Of a stretch of DNA of 64,000 bases, positions 27,276 through 36,497 are shown one piece after another. The notes under the pieces were generated by a model. The model was not told the DNA's origin, ran no database searches, and worked only from the letters and a program-made list of their open reading frames with translations. Position 1 is the stretch's first letter; the number at the start of each line of letters is the position of its first letter. Origin of the DNA: Dyadobacter soli. Lineage in GTDB: Bacteria; Bacteroidota; Bacteroidia; Cytophagales; Spirosomataceae. Location of the stretch: positions 1 to 64,000 of the forward strand of contig NZ_FNAN01000012.1 of the NCBI RefSeq assembly GCF_900101885.1, written 5' to 3'. The position numbers and the translations under genes were made by a program.

Positions 27276-27297
27276 ATACTTTTAGTTTCAAAAGTAT
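27276..27297 (+). promoter_or_regulatory. Inverted repeat next to the lipoprotein start
   Basis: ATACTTTT (27276-27283) and AAAAGTAT (27290-27297) form a perfect 8-bp inverted repeat with a 6-base spacer, ending 7 bases before the ATG at 27305. TACTTTTA within it is a 7 of 8 match to the -7 box. It could be an operator or a hairpin that controls translation initiation. Confidence 0.4.
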
Positions 27298-27304
27298 TGC
27301 AGCC

Positions 27305-27784
27305 ATGACTCGACTACTGACCCCGATACTGATTTTAGCCCTCGCCGCCTGTGATAAGACACACATTATCGACGACGAAGCAGCCCGCCTTCGCGGAGAC
27401 TATCCTGTCCAGACTTACATTATCAATGACGATACGCTTTATTCGGCAGGCAAAATCAATAAAATTGGTGTGAGTGAGTTCAAAGTGGCTATTAGCAGGA
27501 AAACCGCTGATACGCTGAGCATAGGATATTTTTGGGCACAGGGACCGAAATCTGGCTCCTTATTTGTCAGACAACTACAACTTTCGGGCCACGACGGCCA
27601 GTACCAACTGACAATGGCATTGAAAGCCCCACTTTTCCACGAAGGGACAATCTCCGGAAACGTCTACACCGAGCGCACATCGCTGGCGGGTGCGGGATTT
27701 GTTTTGCTCCCCAAGGGTTATCAGCCGAATGAAGTTTCTGATCCGACCGGAGGTACTATCAAAATCGTTGCGCAAAAGCAATAA
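27305..27784 (+). CDS. Small lipoprotein of unknown function
   Basis: The protein has 159 residues, with a lipoprotein signal peptide ending LALAAC (Cys16). The mature part is a predicted all-beta domain with alternating strands (SGSLFVRQLQLSGHDGQYQL, HEGTISGNVYTERTS) and no motif I recognise. It follows the kinase at 24086-27202 by about 100 bases on the same strand, but an inverted repeat in between suggests its own control. The function cannot be assigned. Confidence 0.75.
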   Translation: MTRLLTPILILALAACDKTHIIDDEAARLRGDYPVQTYIINDDTLYSAGKINKIGVSEFKVAISRKTADTLSIGYFWAQGPKSGSLFVRQLQLSGHDGQYQLTMALKAPLFHEGTISGNVYTERTSLAGAGFVLLPKGYQPNEVSDPTGGTIKIVAQKQ

Positions 27785-28108
27785 TTGCCCTTCCATTCCC
27801 ACCCAGCGGACGACTTCCGCAATCGTTCCCGGCCCTTGTAGCAATCCCTGAAAGGAAGAAATTCTACATTGGCATCTCAAATATTATTGCCCCCCCCTAA
27901 AAAATGTCATCGAAACATTTATTCCAATTCTGTTGGATTATTAAATGTATTTCTATTGATTTACGGATGACATCTTGCTATATGTAAAATCCAGCTCGAT
28001 ATAGTTCAATGTGTCAAATCAATTCAGGGAAGTGGTTTGGGGGCATTTGACGGCCGCCCGAACCGTTGCATTCATTCAATCTTATCATTAACGCCTAACT
28101 CAAAATGC
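27785..28108. other. Intergenic region upstream of SusC pair 1
   Basis: About 320 bases without a convincing gene. A run of eight Cs lies at 27890-27897. No clear TAnnTTTG box was found close to the SusC start, although the segment must carry the SusC/SusD promoter because the preceding gene ends at 27784. Confidence 0.4.
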
Positions 28109-31100
28109 ATGAAGAAGTTTTGCCTTAAAAATAATTGTCGAAATGACGATTATAATCTCAGACTACACCGGCTTTTCCGGTCGGCGATCCTGTTCTATAT
28201 GGCGCTGTTGAATGTTTCCTTTGTCTGTTTTGCGCAGAATGTGTCGGTTTCGGGAAAGGTAACGGATTCTAAATCGGTGGGTATCCCCGGCGTGACCATC
28301 GCCCAGAAGACAGGGACGGTGGGAACTACATCGGATGCGGAGGGCAATTACCAGCTAAGCGTCCCGGGCAATGCGGTGCTGACGTTTAGTGCCATAGGTT
28401 ACGTTAGTCAGGACGTGGAGGTGGGTAACAAATCCGTCATCGACATCACTCTGACCGAGGACATCAAGGCCCTGGAAGAGGTGGTGGTTGTGGGCTACGG
28501 GACCGTGAAGAAAAAGGATGCGACGGGAGCGGTTTCGGCCCTGGGCTCCAAAGACTTCAACAAAGGGGTCGTCACTTCCCCTGAGCAGCTCATGCAGGGG
28601 CGTGTCGCCGGGGTGCAGATTTCGCAATCCAATGGGGAACCGGGCGGCGGTATTACGGTGCGGATCCGGGGAACGTCCTCGGTGATGGGTGGAAACAACC
28701 CGTTGTTTGTAGTGGACGGCGTGCCTCTGAGCGGGGACAATACTTCCGCGGGGGCCGACCAGCAGGGAATTGGCCGCCAGCCTGCCAAAAACCCGCTCAA
28801 CTTCCTCAATCCGGACGATATCGCCAGCATGGATATATTGAAGGACGCCTCCGCAACGGCCATCTACGGCTCCCGCGGTGCCAATGGCGTAGTATTGATC
28901 ACAACTAAAAAAGGCAAAGGGAAAGGCGTTCTGGATTACGGCTACTCCCTGGGTGTAAGTTCTATCACCAAAAAATATGATTTGCTGAATGCTGCCGAAT
29001 ACGTGGCCGCCGGCGGCCAGGACATGGGCAGCAATACCGACTGGCAAAAGGAACTGTTCAGAACCGCGCTTACCCACCAGCATAACCTGTCTTACGGGGG
29101 CGGCGATCAAAACAGTAATTACCGTTTTTCACTGGGTTACATGGACCAGAACGGTATCATCGAAAAGTCGAATATCAAGCGTTACAGCATCGGGTTCAGC
29201 GGCGGCAAGAAATTTCTGAACAACAAGCTCAGCATCGGAAGCAATCTCAATTTTTCCAACAACATCGATAACGGCATTCCTATCTCGGAAACGTCCGGCT
29301 TCGAGGGAGATCTGATGGGCAATATCCTCAAAGCAAATCCGACGAGGTCTATCCGGAATGCCGACGGGACATTTACACAATTCGCGAATACGGAGCCTAA
29401 TCCGATAGCCATGCTCGAATATTCGAAGGATTTTACCAATTCCCTGAGAGCGGTTGGTAATATCAATGCAGAACTGGAAATAGTGAAGGGGCTCAAATTC
29501 AAAACTGTGCTGGGACTGGATCAATCCATGTCGACCCGGAAACAGGCCACTTCGAGAGACCTTAATGTGCGGGGGGTGTTCAATCTCGGACGTGCTTATG
29601 TGAGGGATATTGAAACCAATAACCGGTTGTGGGAAAACTACTTTACTTATGATAAAGAGTTCGGTAGCGTAACGCTCAATGCATTGGCCGGGTATTCCTA
29701 CCAGAGCTTCGAAATTGCCAGCAAGAATGTGACCGCCACCAATTTTCAGACTTCCGATCTCGACCTGATGATCAACAACCTCGCATCGGCCAACACGGGG
29801 GCCAAAGGGTCGATTATCCAGAACTCTTCATCGGTGAAAGATGAACTCCAGTCCTACTTTGGACGTGTGAATGTGAGTATCCGGGACAAATACCTTTTCA
29901 CGGGTACGTTGCGTGTGGACGGGTCTTCCAAATTCGGGGGCAACAACAAATACGGCTATTTCCCGTCGGGTGCATTCAGGTGGAAAGTAGCGGAGGAAAA
30001 CTTCATTCCAAAAGACGTATTCACGGACCTGTCGCTCCGGTTGGGATATGGTTTGACGGGCAACCAGGCTATCCCGCATAATGTTTACGATTCCCGCGAC
30101 AGATACAGCGACTGGTCGATCAATGACGTGGGAACGACTATCACAGGCGGCGGATACAACCCGGTATCATTCAATAATCCCGATCTGAAATGGGAATCCA
30201 CCAGTGCGGTCAATATCGGTTTGGACTTCGGGATTTTGAAAGGTCGTCTGTCGGGAAGCCTCGATTTGTATCAGAAAAACACGAGGGATTTGCTGTTCCA
30301 GGTATTTGCGGCACAACCGGCCCCGACCGATTTTCTCTACACCAACCTCAACACCAACATTCAGAACCGTGGAATCGAGCTTTCGCTGAATGCTGCGATC
30401 ATCGAAAAGAAGTCATTCACATGGGAAACGATGTTCAACATTGCCTATAACAGCAACATCGTGAAAGACTTGCAGGGCGCGTACAATACGGGCGGGATCA
30501 ACGGACAGGGACTGACGGGCGCATTTGCCCAAAGCCTCGCCGCCGGGCAGCCGCTTTTTGCCTATTACCTGAGAAAATTCGAAGGCTTCGACGAGGAAGG
30601 AAACTCCATTTATCCGAATGGCGACGTTCAGGAGTTTGTCGGCAAGGGGCCTCTGCCGAAGGTGACAGGCGGGTTAACAAACAATTTCCGCTACGGAAAC
30701 TTCGATATGAGCTTGTTCTTCAACGGAGTTTTTGGAAATTATATCTATTCCAACACGGCTAACGCATTCTTCACGAAAGGATCCTTCCTGAACGGACGCA
30801 ATGTGACCAAGGATGTAGTAACCAACGGCGAGGGTGCTCTGAATACACCCGAAGTTTCGACGCGTTTTCTTGAAAAAGGCGATTTTGTGCGGTTACAGAA
30901 CTTGTCCATCGGCTACCGCGTACCTACCAGTTCCAACAAGCTGTTTTCGTCGATCCGGCTATACATTACCGGACAAAACCTGCTGACCTTCACCAAATAC
31001 AGCGGCCAGGACCCGGAAGTGAACACCAACAAGAGCCTGAACGGCATCCCGTCGTTCGGTATCGATTACACCTCCTACCCGAGGGCGAGAACCTGGACAA

Positions 31101-31126
31101 TCGGCGCGAACATCTCCTTTAACTAA
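28109..31126 (+). CDS. SusC/RagA-family TonB-dependent outer membrane receptor
   Basis: The protein has 1005 residues from the ATG at 28109; an in-frame ATG at 28037 would add 24 residues ahead of the signal sequence. A signal region ending FVCFAQ precedes a CarboxypepD_reg-like domain (SGKVTDSKSVGIPGVTIAQK, about 45-130). The TonB-box-like EEVVVVGYGTVKKKD, a plug domain (about 130-260; TSVMGGNNPLFVVDGVP and ATAIYGSRGANGVVLITTKK) and a 22-strand barrel follow. With the SusD gene 13 bases downstream it forms an importer of oligosaccharides or another large substrate; the substrate is not identifiable from sequence. The nearest candidate enzymes are the amidohydrolase and T9SS protein further downstream. 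Confidence 0.93.
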   Translation: MKKFCLKNNCRNDDYNLRLHRLFRSAILFYMALLNVSFVCFAQNVSVSGKVTDSKSVGIPGVTIAQKTGTVGTTSDAEGNYQLSVPGNAVLTFSAIGYVSQDVEVGNKSVIDITLTEDIKALEEVVVVGYGTVKKKDATGAVSALGSKDFNKGVVTSPEQLMQGRVAGVQISQSNGEPGGGITVRIRGTSSVMGGNNPLFVVDGVPLSGDNTSAGADQQGIGRQPAKNPLNFLNPDDIASMDILKDASATAIYGSRGANGVVLITTKKGKGKGVLDYGYSLGVSSITKKYDLLNAAEYVAAGGQDMGSNTDWQKELFRTALTHQHNLSYGGGDQNSNYRFSLGYMDQNGIIEKSNIKRYSIGFSGGKKFLNNKLSIGSNLNFSNNIDNGIPISETSGFEGDLMGNILKANPTRSIRNADGTFTQFANTEPNPIAMLEYSKDFTNSLRAVGNINAELEIVKGLKFKTVLGLDQSMSTRKQATSRDLNVRGVFNLGRAYVRDIETNNRLWENYFTYDKEFGSVTLNALAGYSYQSFEIASKNVTATNFQTSDLDLMINNLASANTGAKGSIIQNSSSVKDELQSYFGRVNVSIRDKYLFTGTLRVDGSSKFGGNNKYGYFPSGAFRWKVAEENFIPKDVFTDLSLRLGYGLTGNQAIPHNVYDSRDRYSDWSINDVGTTITGGGYNPVSFNNPDLKWESTSAVNIGLDFGILKGRLSGSLDLYQKNTRDLLFQVFAAQPAPTDFLYTNLNTNIQNRGIELSLNAAIIEKKSFTWETMFNIAYNSNIVKDLQGAYNTGGINGQGLTGAFAQSLAAGQPLFAYYLRKFEGFDEEGNSIYPNGDVQEFVGKGPLPKVTGGLTNNFRYGNFDMSLFFNGVFGNYIYSNTANAFFTKGSFLNGRNVTKDVVTNGEGALNTPEVSTRFLEKGDFVRLQNLSIGYRVPTSSNKLFSSIRLYITGQNLLTFTKYSGQDPEVNTNKSLNGIPSFGIDYTSYPRARTWTIGANISFN

Positions 31127-31139
31127 GAACAATACGACG

Positions 31140-32642
31140 ATGAAAAAGACCAAAACATATCACAAACATAAATTAGTCGCATTCGCCCTTTTCATGTTCG
31201 CAATGGCCGGCTGTACAGACCTTGTTAACGACGAGCAGGATTCGGTGGTGCGACCGCCCGTGGAAGGCTCCTCTTTTGCACCCGGCAACCCTACCGAAAT
31301 GCTGGCCTCGGCCTATAAGGATCTTGGCGCTTACAACGATCAGGGCAATATGTGGGCCATGCAGGAAAACACCACCGCGGAATGCATACCGCCTACCCGA
31401 AGCGTGGACTGGGGCGATAATGGCGTGTGGCGCGCATACGACACCCATAACTGGACATTTACGCACCCGCAGCTGATCGCGACGTGGAACCAGCTCAACC
31501 GCCGCGCTTACAAGTGCAATGAAATCATCGCTTCAAACCCGTCGGCCAGGCAGGCGGCCCAGGCGAAGTTTCTGCGGGCATTCAACATGTACCAGGTGAT
31601 GGACTTCTTCGGTAAAGTTCCATTCCGGGAGGTCACGCAGGGCCCCAAAGAACTACCGCGCGTCATGACCCGGTCGGAAGCATTTGATTTCATCGTGAAA
31701 GACCTCGAAGAAGCGATTCCGGACCTGGTATCGCTCCCTCCTGCCCCGCAAAACGGAGAAGCGTCCAAAGAAGCCGCCTACTTCCTTCTGGCCCGGTTGT
31801 ACTTGAACAAAGCAGTGTACAAATCGACCGCTCCCGAGGGCCCCTACAACTTTGAGAAAGCGGATATGGACAAAGTAATAGGATATGTGAACTCGCTCAA
31901 AACATCGGGATACGGTCTCGATCCTAACTATTATAATGCGTTCTCGGCAAACCCCGGCCCGGAAGTGATTTGGGCAAGTACCGAAGGTGTGCCGTCCAAC
32001 CTGTGGAACTGCACGCTGCATTATAATATGAATCCAAGCGGATGGAACGGCTTTGCTACCCTTTCGGAGTTTTATGACAAATTTGAAAACTCCGACATTC
32101 GTAAGGGTATTGCTCCTAAAAAGGACGGCTCCACGTTCTCGGGCGTAGGTTACGGCTTCCTGATCGGCCAGCAGTACACAGAGAAGGGAGAGCCTATTAC
32201 GGATACGCGGACGCAGAAACTGCTTGCATTCACCCGCGACGTCCCCCTCACCGGCGCAGCGACGGATAAGGGCATCCGCGTCATTAAATACCATCCCGCT
32301 ACTGCTCACAAGTTCGTTTTTATGAGATACGGGCAAGCCGCCGTCATGAAGGCCGAGGCATTGCTGCGCAGCGGAAATGCCGGCGAAGCACTTAAAGAGG
32401 TGAATGCGCTAAGGGCAATCCGCAAGGCGTCGCCATTGGCATCACTGACGAACGACATCATGTTCGATGAAACGAGCAGGGAGTCATACTGGGAAGGTAT
32501 CGCAAGGACCAACGAGGTTCGGTTTTCGAAGTTCGCTACCGGAACGGGCGTCGTAAACAAGGACCCCAAGAGGGCCGTATTCCCGATTCCTTCCGCAGCG
32601 TTGGTTTCCAACACTAACCTGACCCAGAACGACGGGTACTAG
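31140..32642 (+). CDS. SusD/RagB-family surface lipoprotein
   Basis: The protein has 500 residues, with a lipoprotein signal peptide ending FAMAGC (Cys25). The SusD fold is seen in the TPR-like helices: ARQAAQAKFLRAFNMYQVMD with the conserved FLRAF..Y..., EASKEAAYFLLARLYLNKAV, and the C-terminal RYGQAAVMKAEALLRSGNAG, ending in FPIPSAALVSNTNLTQNDGY. It acts as the lid and binding subunit of the SusC channel. It is separated from SusC by 13 bases and followed by a strong terminator, so the two form a bicistronic unit. Confidence 0.93.
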   Translation: MKKTKTYHKHKLVAFALFMFAMAGCTDLVNDEQDSVVRPPVEGSSFAPGNPTEMLASAYKDLGAYNDQGNMWAMQENTTAECIPPTRSVDWGDNGVWRAYDTHNWTFTHPQLIATWNQLNRRAYKCNEIIASNPSARQAAQAKFLRAFNMYQVMDFFGKVPFREVTQGPKELPRVMTRSEAFDFIVKDLEEAIPDLVSLPPAPQNGEASKEAAYFLLARLYLNKAVYKSTAPEGPYNFEKADMDKVIGYVNSLKTSGYGLDPNYYNAFSANPGPEVIWASTEGVPSNLWNCTLHYNMNPSGWNGFATLSEFYDKFENSDIRKGIAPKKDGSTFSGVGYGFLIGQQYTEKGEPITDTRTQKLLAFTRDVPLTGAATDKGIRVIKYHPATAHKFVFMRYGQAAVMKAEALLRSGNAGEALKEVNALRAIRKASPLASLTNDIMFDETSRESYWEGIARTNEVRFSKFATGTGVVNKDPKRAVFPIPSAALVSNTNLTQNDGY

Positions 32643-32681
32643 CCTGCCCTGCCGGGTTGGCACTGTAAGAAGCAACAATGT

Positions 32682-32715
32682 AGCACCCTTGCCGATGGCA
32701 GGGGTGCTTTTTTGT
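32682..32715 (+). terminator. Rho-independent terminator after SusC/SusD pair 1
   Basis: AGCACCC...GCC and GGC...GGGTGCT form a stem around a small loop (AGCACCCTTGCC against GGCAGGGGTGCT with a minor mismatch), followed by TTTTTTG. It lies 40 bases after the SusD stop. Confidence 0.8.
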
Positions 32716-32923
32716 GCCGGTTAGAACATTCTCGGTTACCTTCGTCGTAAACCATACAAAAGCCCGATAGCGCGATCCCGACGAAGGTTTGTAGCTAAAA
32801 TTCACACGCTACCGAAGGCGTTTGATGGGCTAAAAATATGCCCCCAGGAACCAACAGCTTCACCCCTGAAGTTGGGCATTGTCACCCCAAAATCAAAAAT
32901 TAACGTACGGAAAACGTATATAC

Positions 32924-32951
32924 TTGCGATGTAATCGGCGGGATACTTTTG
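32924..32951 (+). promoter_or_regulatory. Promoter for the T9SS gene at 33176
   Basis: TACTTTTG (32944-32951) matches the Bacteroidota -7 box TAnnTTTG exactly, with a TTG (32924-32926) 17 bases upstream as the -33 element. The predicted leader is about 220 bases to the ATG at 33176. Confidence 0.55.
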
Positions 32952-33175
32952 AATCGAATCGGCCGAAGGGTGTGGGAAGTATCGCCTGAAAATCTCGGTA
33001 AAATAGTAAAAAAGACCTCTGCGACTCCGCTCGCGGGCGGCATTGCTTTGTATTTCCCATAGTAAACACCCTCATATCAGTTATGCATTCAGAATCTACC
33101 AGTAGATGCTCCTCAACGGAGCTTCCCAGGCCGGAGGCGCCTCTCCGCTCCTCGACTATTCCCCTGCATTCCGCC

Positions 33176-36100
33176 ATGCGGAAAGTCAACCACCTTTTGA
33201 CGGGCGTCGCAATGCTCGTTATCGCACTGTTTTGCCAGGTACACCAGGCTTCCGCCGAAGGTTCGGGCGTATGGGGTGTGACCGACAACCGGCAAGTCAA
33301 CCTGTTTGTACCCACCACAGCCGTATCGAACAGTGTTCCGGGAGGCGGCAATACGGGGTACGTAACCAGGGGCTTTATGATGCTCGCGTCCAACACCGGA
33401 TCGGCAAGCACTCCCTACAATCCCGCGCACCGCATGTACGTATGGGTTAAAGCGAACGAAACCGTTTTTTATGGTTTCAGAACTTCCTCCGGCAGCTCGT
33501 CGGTTACCTTCAACTGGTATTACGACAATTCTTCCACCGGATTTTACCCCACTGCAACTTCCGCTCCGAACCGGGTACTGGCAGACAATCAGACCATTAC
33601 GCAGGGCAACGGCGGTGCCACCGGCAGGCCGTCCAACGCAGCAGCCGCTACCAACGGCCCAAATCAGGTAACAAACTCCGGGTACACTGCCTATTCATTT
33701 AAAAACACTACCGGCGCGGACAGGGCCTACTGGGTTGAAATCGGATCTAATAACCTGGAATTCAACTACTGGGACGTTACCGTTGCGTCGGGCTCATCCG
33801 GCAACTACACACGGCAGAACGGTCGTTTGTATTGCAAATACTGGAGTGTGGTGAACGACCTGCCTACCTCGCTGGGCACTGCCAACGCCACATCTTCCCC
33901 TTCCAGCTTTGGGTTCTACATTCCCATCGACAACACCCTTACGCCTGCCCAGGATTTTTACGTCAAATACGCCAACTTCGGCGGCAGCAACTCCGGTTAC
34001 GCGATATTTTTTGCAAACCTGGATGGTCCGAACAGCAATCTGACATTCGAACAAAACCGCCGTTCCATGAATGGTTCGTCCTCGAATGCGCATTTCCCGC
34101 TGTTCCTGCGCAATCCGGACGCCAGTGTGTGGCCTTCACCGCCATTGCCTATCGCCACGTTCGAAGCCGTTTTTTCCAGAAGGCCGGGGTCCAGCCCAGC
34201 CGCAGGCCAGGCCTCATTCAAGGTTGAAATTGATAACCCGTCGATTGTCGACATTCTGATTGACCTGAACGGCAATGGGTTTTACGACGGAAAAGATGTG
34301 ATCATTTCCAACGAATACGGTGCCGCCGGAACGTACTACATCAACTGGGACGGCAGGGATAACACCGGTGCCGATGTCCCCGCCGGCACAGCCATCCACT
34401 TCGTTTCCTCGCTCCTGTTCTACCCGGTACACTTTCCGATCTACGACATGGAGCAGAGTCTGGGCATTTCGATCAAACACGTGCGTCCGCTCCGGTCCGG
34501 TACCGAGCCAATCGACGACAAGTTGTATTGGGATGACAGCGATATAGCAAGGAACAACATAAACGGTACGCTGAGCCCGAGGAGCGTCCCCGTGAATGTG
34601 ACCGGCGTTTTAGGTCCCGACCACAAATGGTGGGCTAACGGAGACAACGGTTTTAGCCAAAACAATACGATCAATACCTGGACAGGTGCTTACAACGATG
34701 AAATTGTCCGCGAACTGCTTTTCAACTACACCTCCGACGTAGACCTGGCAGTGACTAAATCGGTGTCTGCTGCTACGCCAAGCGTAGGACAAACGGTAAC
34801 TTTCACGATCGAAGCGACAAACATTCCGCTGCCCGAGAATGCGGGTAATCCAATTACCGCTACCGGCGTGATCGTGACCGACGAGATTCCGGACGGCTAT
34901 ACCGTCGAGAATGTAAGCGTGTCCAAAGGCTCGTGGAATGCGGCAACCGACACTTGGCTGATCGGTACGCTGGACGAAAACGAAGTTGTAACGATGACCG
35001 TAACGGCAAAAGTGAATGCAACAGGGCCGTATCTGAACACGGCAATCGTACAGGGTAACGAAAACGACGACAACCAGGATAACAACAAGGATGACGCAGT
35101 AGTGGTAACCCCGCCGACTGCCGAGGACGATCAGGACCTGCGCAATGCGCCCGGAACCAATGTTACCCTCAACATTATCAGTAATGACAAGCTTAGCGGC
35201 GGAAGTGTACCGGCAGCGGCAGCCGTTAAAGTGGACCTGGACCCTTCGGAAAGCGGTGTTCAAAATTCACGCATTGTCACCGGCGAAGGTGTGTGGACGT
35301 ACGCTCCCGCGACCGGCGAGGTTACTTTTGCACCTGAATCCGGCTTTACAGGTAATCCAACCCCGATTGTTTACACGCTTACGGAAATAGCGACAAGCCT
35401 CTCCGACCAGGCTACCATTACCATCACATACCTGAACGTACCCGATTCCTATAACGTGCTGGCTCCGATCGCCCGCCCGGTGATCGATCAGGTGATCCCT
35501 TTAAACGGAACAAGCGGTAATCCCCCGCTGATGTCGGGTATCGATGAGGAAGATGGCACCTATTTTGGCAACACAGGTACCGATGCCCACCCACAAGGTG
35601 TGATCATTACTTCGCTTCCTACCAATGGAGACCTGTACTACGACGGCTCCCTGGTGACATTGAATGAAGTCACTACCGCGAGATTATTTACAGATCCTGC
35701 ATTGTTCAGTGTCAAAATGACTGGCATAGGCTATTCCAACACGTCGTTTGAATATGCTTACGTCGATGCGGACGGGCTGACAGATCCGACCCCTGCCACC
35801 TACAAGCTCACCTGGGAAGGTGCATTGCCTGTGACGCTTGTCAGCTTCGATGCAGTTGTGGAAGAAGGTCAGGTTCTTTTGTCCTGGAAAACCAGCGAGG
35901 AAATCAATGCGTCCCACTTTGACGTGGAGCGCAGCACCAACGCCAAGAACTGGAACAAAATAAAAGAAACCGCCGCAGCCGGTGATAGTCGCGCGTTGAA
36001 CACTTACACGGCTTTCGATGAAGCTCCGTTATCCGGGAAAAGTTACTACCGGCTCAAAACGGTTGACAGGGACAATACCTTCGCCTACTCACGCGCGGTG

Positions 36101-36355
36101 AGCATTAACCTGGCCGGATTGCTGGTGAGCATTTACCCCAACCCCGCATCAAGCACACTTCATATCAAAGGGCTCGAAGCGAATGCGGTAAGTCGAGTGT
36201 CACTGACCAATACCAGCGGCGTAACCGTTGCGACATTTGACAGGATACCGGAAAAAGGTATTGAACTCGGTCGGTTCCCCGGTGGAATGTACCTCGTCAA
36301 AATCGTCGCGAAGGATGGTTCGCAAACCGTCAGAAAGATTTTAATTAACAAATAA
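33176..36355 (+). CDS. T9SS-secreted protein with DUF11 domain and type A sorting domain
   Basis: The protein has 1059 residues from MRKVNHLLTGVAMLVIALFC; an upstream ATG at 33083 would place 31 polar residues before the signal peptide. The signal ends near HQASAEG. An N-terminal beta-rich region (about 30-260; NLFVPTTAVSNSVPGG) is followed by an FlgD-like segment (IDLNGNGFYDGKDVI and YYINWDGRDNTGADVP), a DUF11 repeat (about 530-640; AVTKSVSAATPSVGQTVTF) and an EEDG module (MSGIDEEDGTYFGN, LYYDGSLV, FEYAYVDADG) also present in the 1991-residue protein. The pre-sorting module and a type A sorting domain from SIYPNPASSTLHI to ILINK complete it. It is a cell-surface or secreted protein; the substrate is unknown. 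Confidence 0.88.
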   Translation: MRKVNHLLTGVAMLVIALFCQVHQASAEGSGVWGVTDNRQVNLFVPTTAVSNSVPGGGNTGYVTRGFMMLASNTGSASTPYNPAHRMYVWVKANETVFYGFRTSSGSSSVTFNWYYDNSSTGFYPTATSAPNRVLADNQTITQGNGGATGRPSNAAAATNGPNQVTNSGYTAYSFKNTTGADRAYWVEIGSNNLEFNYWDVTVASGSSGNYTRQNGRLYCKYWSVVNDLPTSLGTANATSSPSSFGFYIPIDNTLTPAQDFYVKYANFGGSNSGYAIFFANLDGPNSNLTFEQNRRSMNGSSSNAHFPLFLRNPDASVWPSPPLPIATFEAVFSRRPGSSPAAGQASFKVEIDNPSIVDILIDLNGNGFYDGKDVIISNEYGAAGTYYINWDGRDNTGADVPAGTAIHFVSSLLFYPVHFPIYDMEQSLGISIKHVRPLRSGTEPIDDKLYWDDSDIARNNINGTLSPRSVPVNVTGVLGPDHKWWANGDNGFSQNNTINTWTGAYNDEIVRELLFNYTSDVDLAVTKSVSAATPSVGQTVTFTIEATNIPLPENAGNPITATGVIVTDEIPDGYTVENVSVSKGSWNAATDTWLIGTLDENEVVTMTVTAKVNATGPYLNTAIVQGNENDDNQDNNKDDAVVVTPPTAEDDQDLRNAPGTNVTLNIISNDKLSGGSVPAAAAVKVDLDPSESGVQNSRIVTGEGVWTYAPATGEVTFAPESGFTGNPTPIVYTLTEIATSLSDQATITITYLNVPDSYNVLAPIARPVIDQVIPLNGTSGNPPLMSGIDEEDGTYFGNTGTDAHPQGVIITSLPTNGDLYYDGSLVTLNEVTTARLFTDPALFSVKMTGIGYSNTSFEYAYVDADGLTDPTPATYKLTWEGALPVTLVSFDAVVEEGQVLLSWKTSEEINASHFDVERSTNAKNWNKIKETAAAGDSRALNTYTAFDEAPLSGKSYYRLKTVDRDNTFAYSRAVSINLAGLLVSIYPNPASSTLHIKGLEANAVSRVSLTNTSGVTVATFDRIPEKGIELGRFPGGMYLVKIVAKDGSQTVRKILINK

Positions 36356-36375
36356 TCTTTGCGCTGTCACCTTAA

Positions 36376-36416
36376 AATGCCGCCCTCTATCTATTCGAAT
36401 GGAGGGCGGCATTTTT
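36376..36416 (+). terminator. Rho-independent terminator
   Basis: ATGCCGCCCTC and GAGGGCGGCAT form a perfect 11-bp stem with a 14-base loop, preceded by AAA and followed by TTTTTAT. It lies about 20 bases after the stop of the T9SS gene. Confidence 0.85.
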
Positions 36417-36497
36417 ATGTATGGGATTTTTCAGGAATTTGGGGATATTCGTTGTAACTACCAGTCAACCATCCATAACAAACCAGCTTCGATCCCT

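Noticed and set aside
28355..29110. 251-codon minus-strand ORF inside SusC pair 1
   Set aside because: It lies wholly antisense to a complete SusC gene with strong family motifs; its His/Arg-rich translation resembles no protein family.
36399..36497. Upstream ATG extending the amidohydrolase by 33 residues
   Set aside because: It starts inside the terminator hairpin of the previous gene and precedes the true signal peptide.
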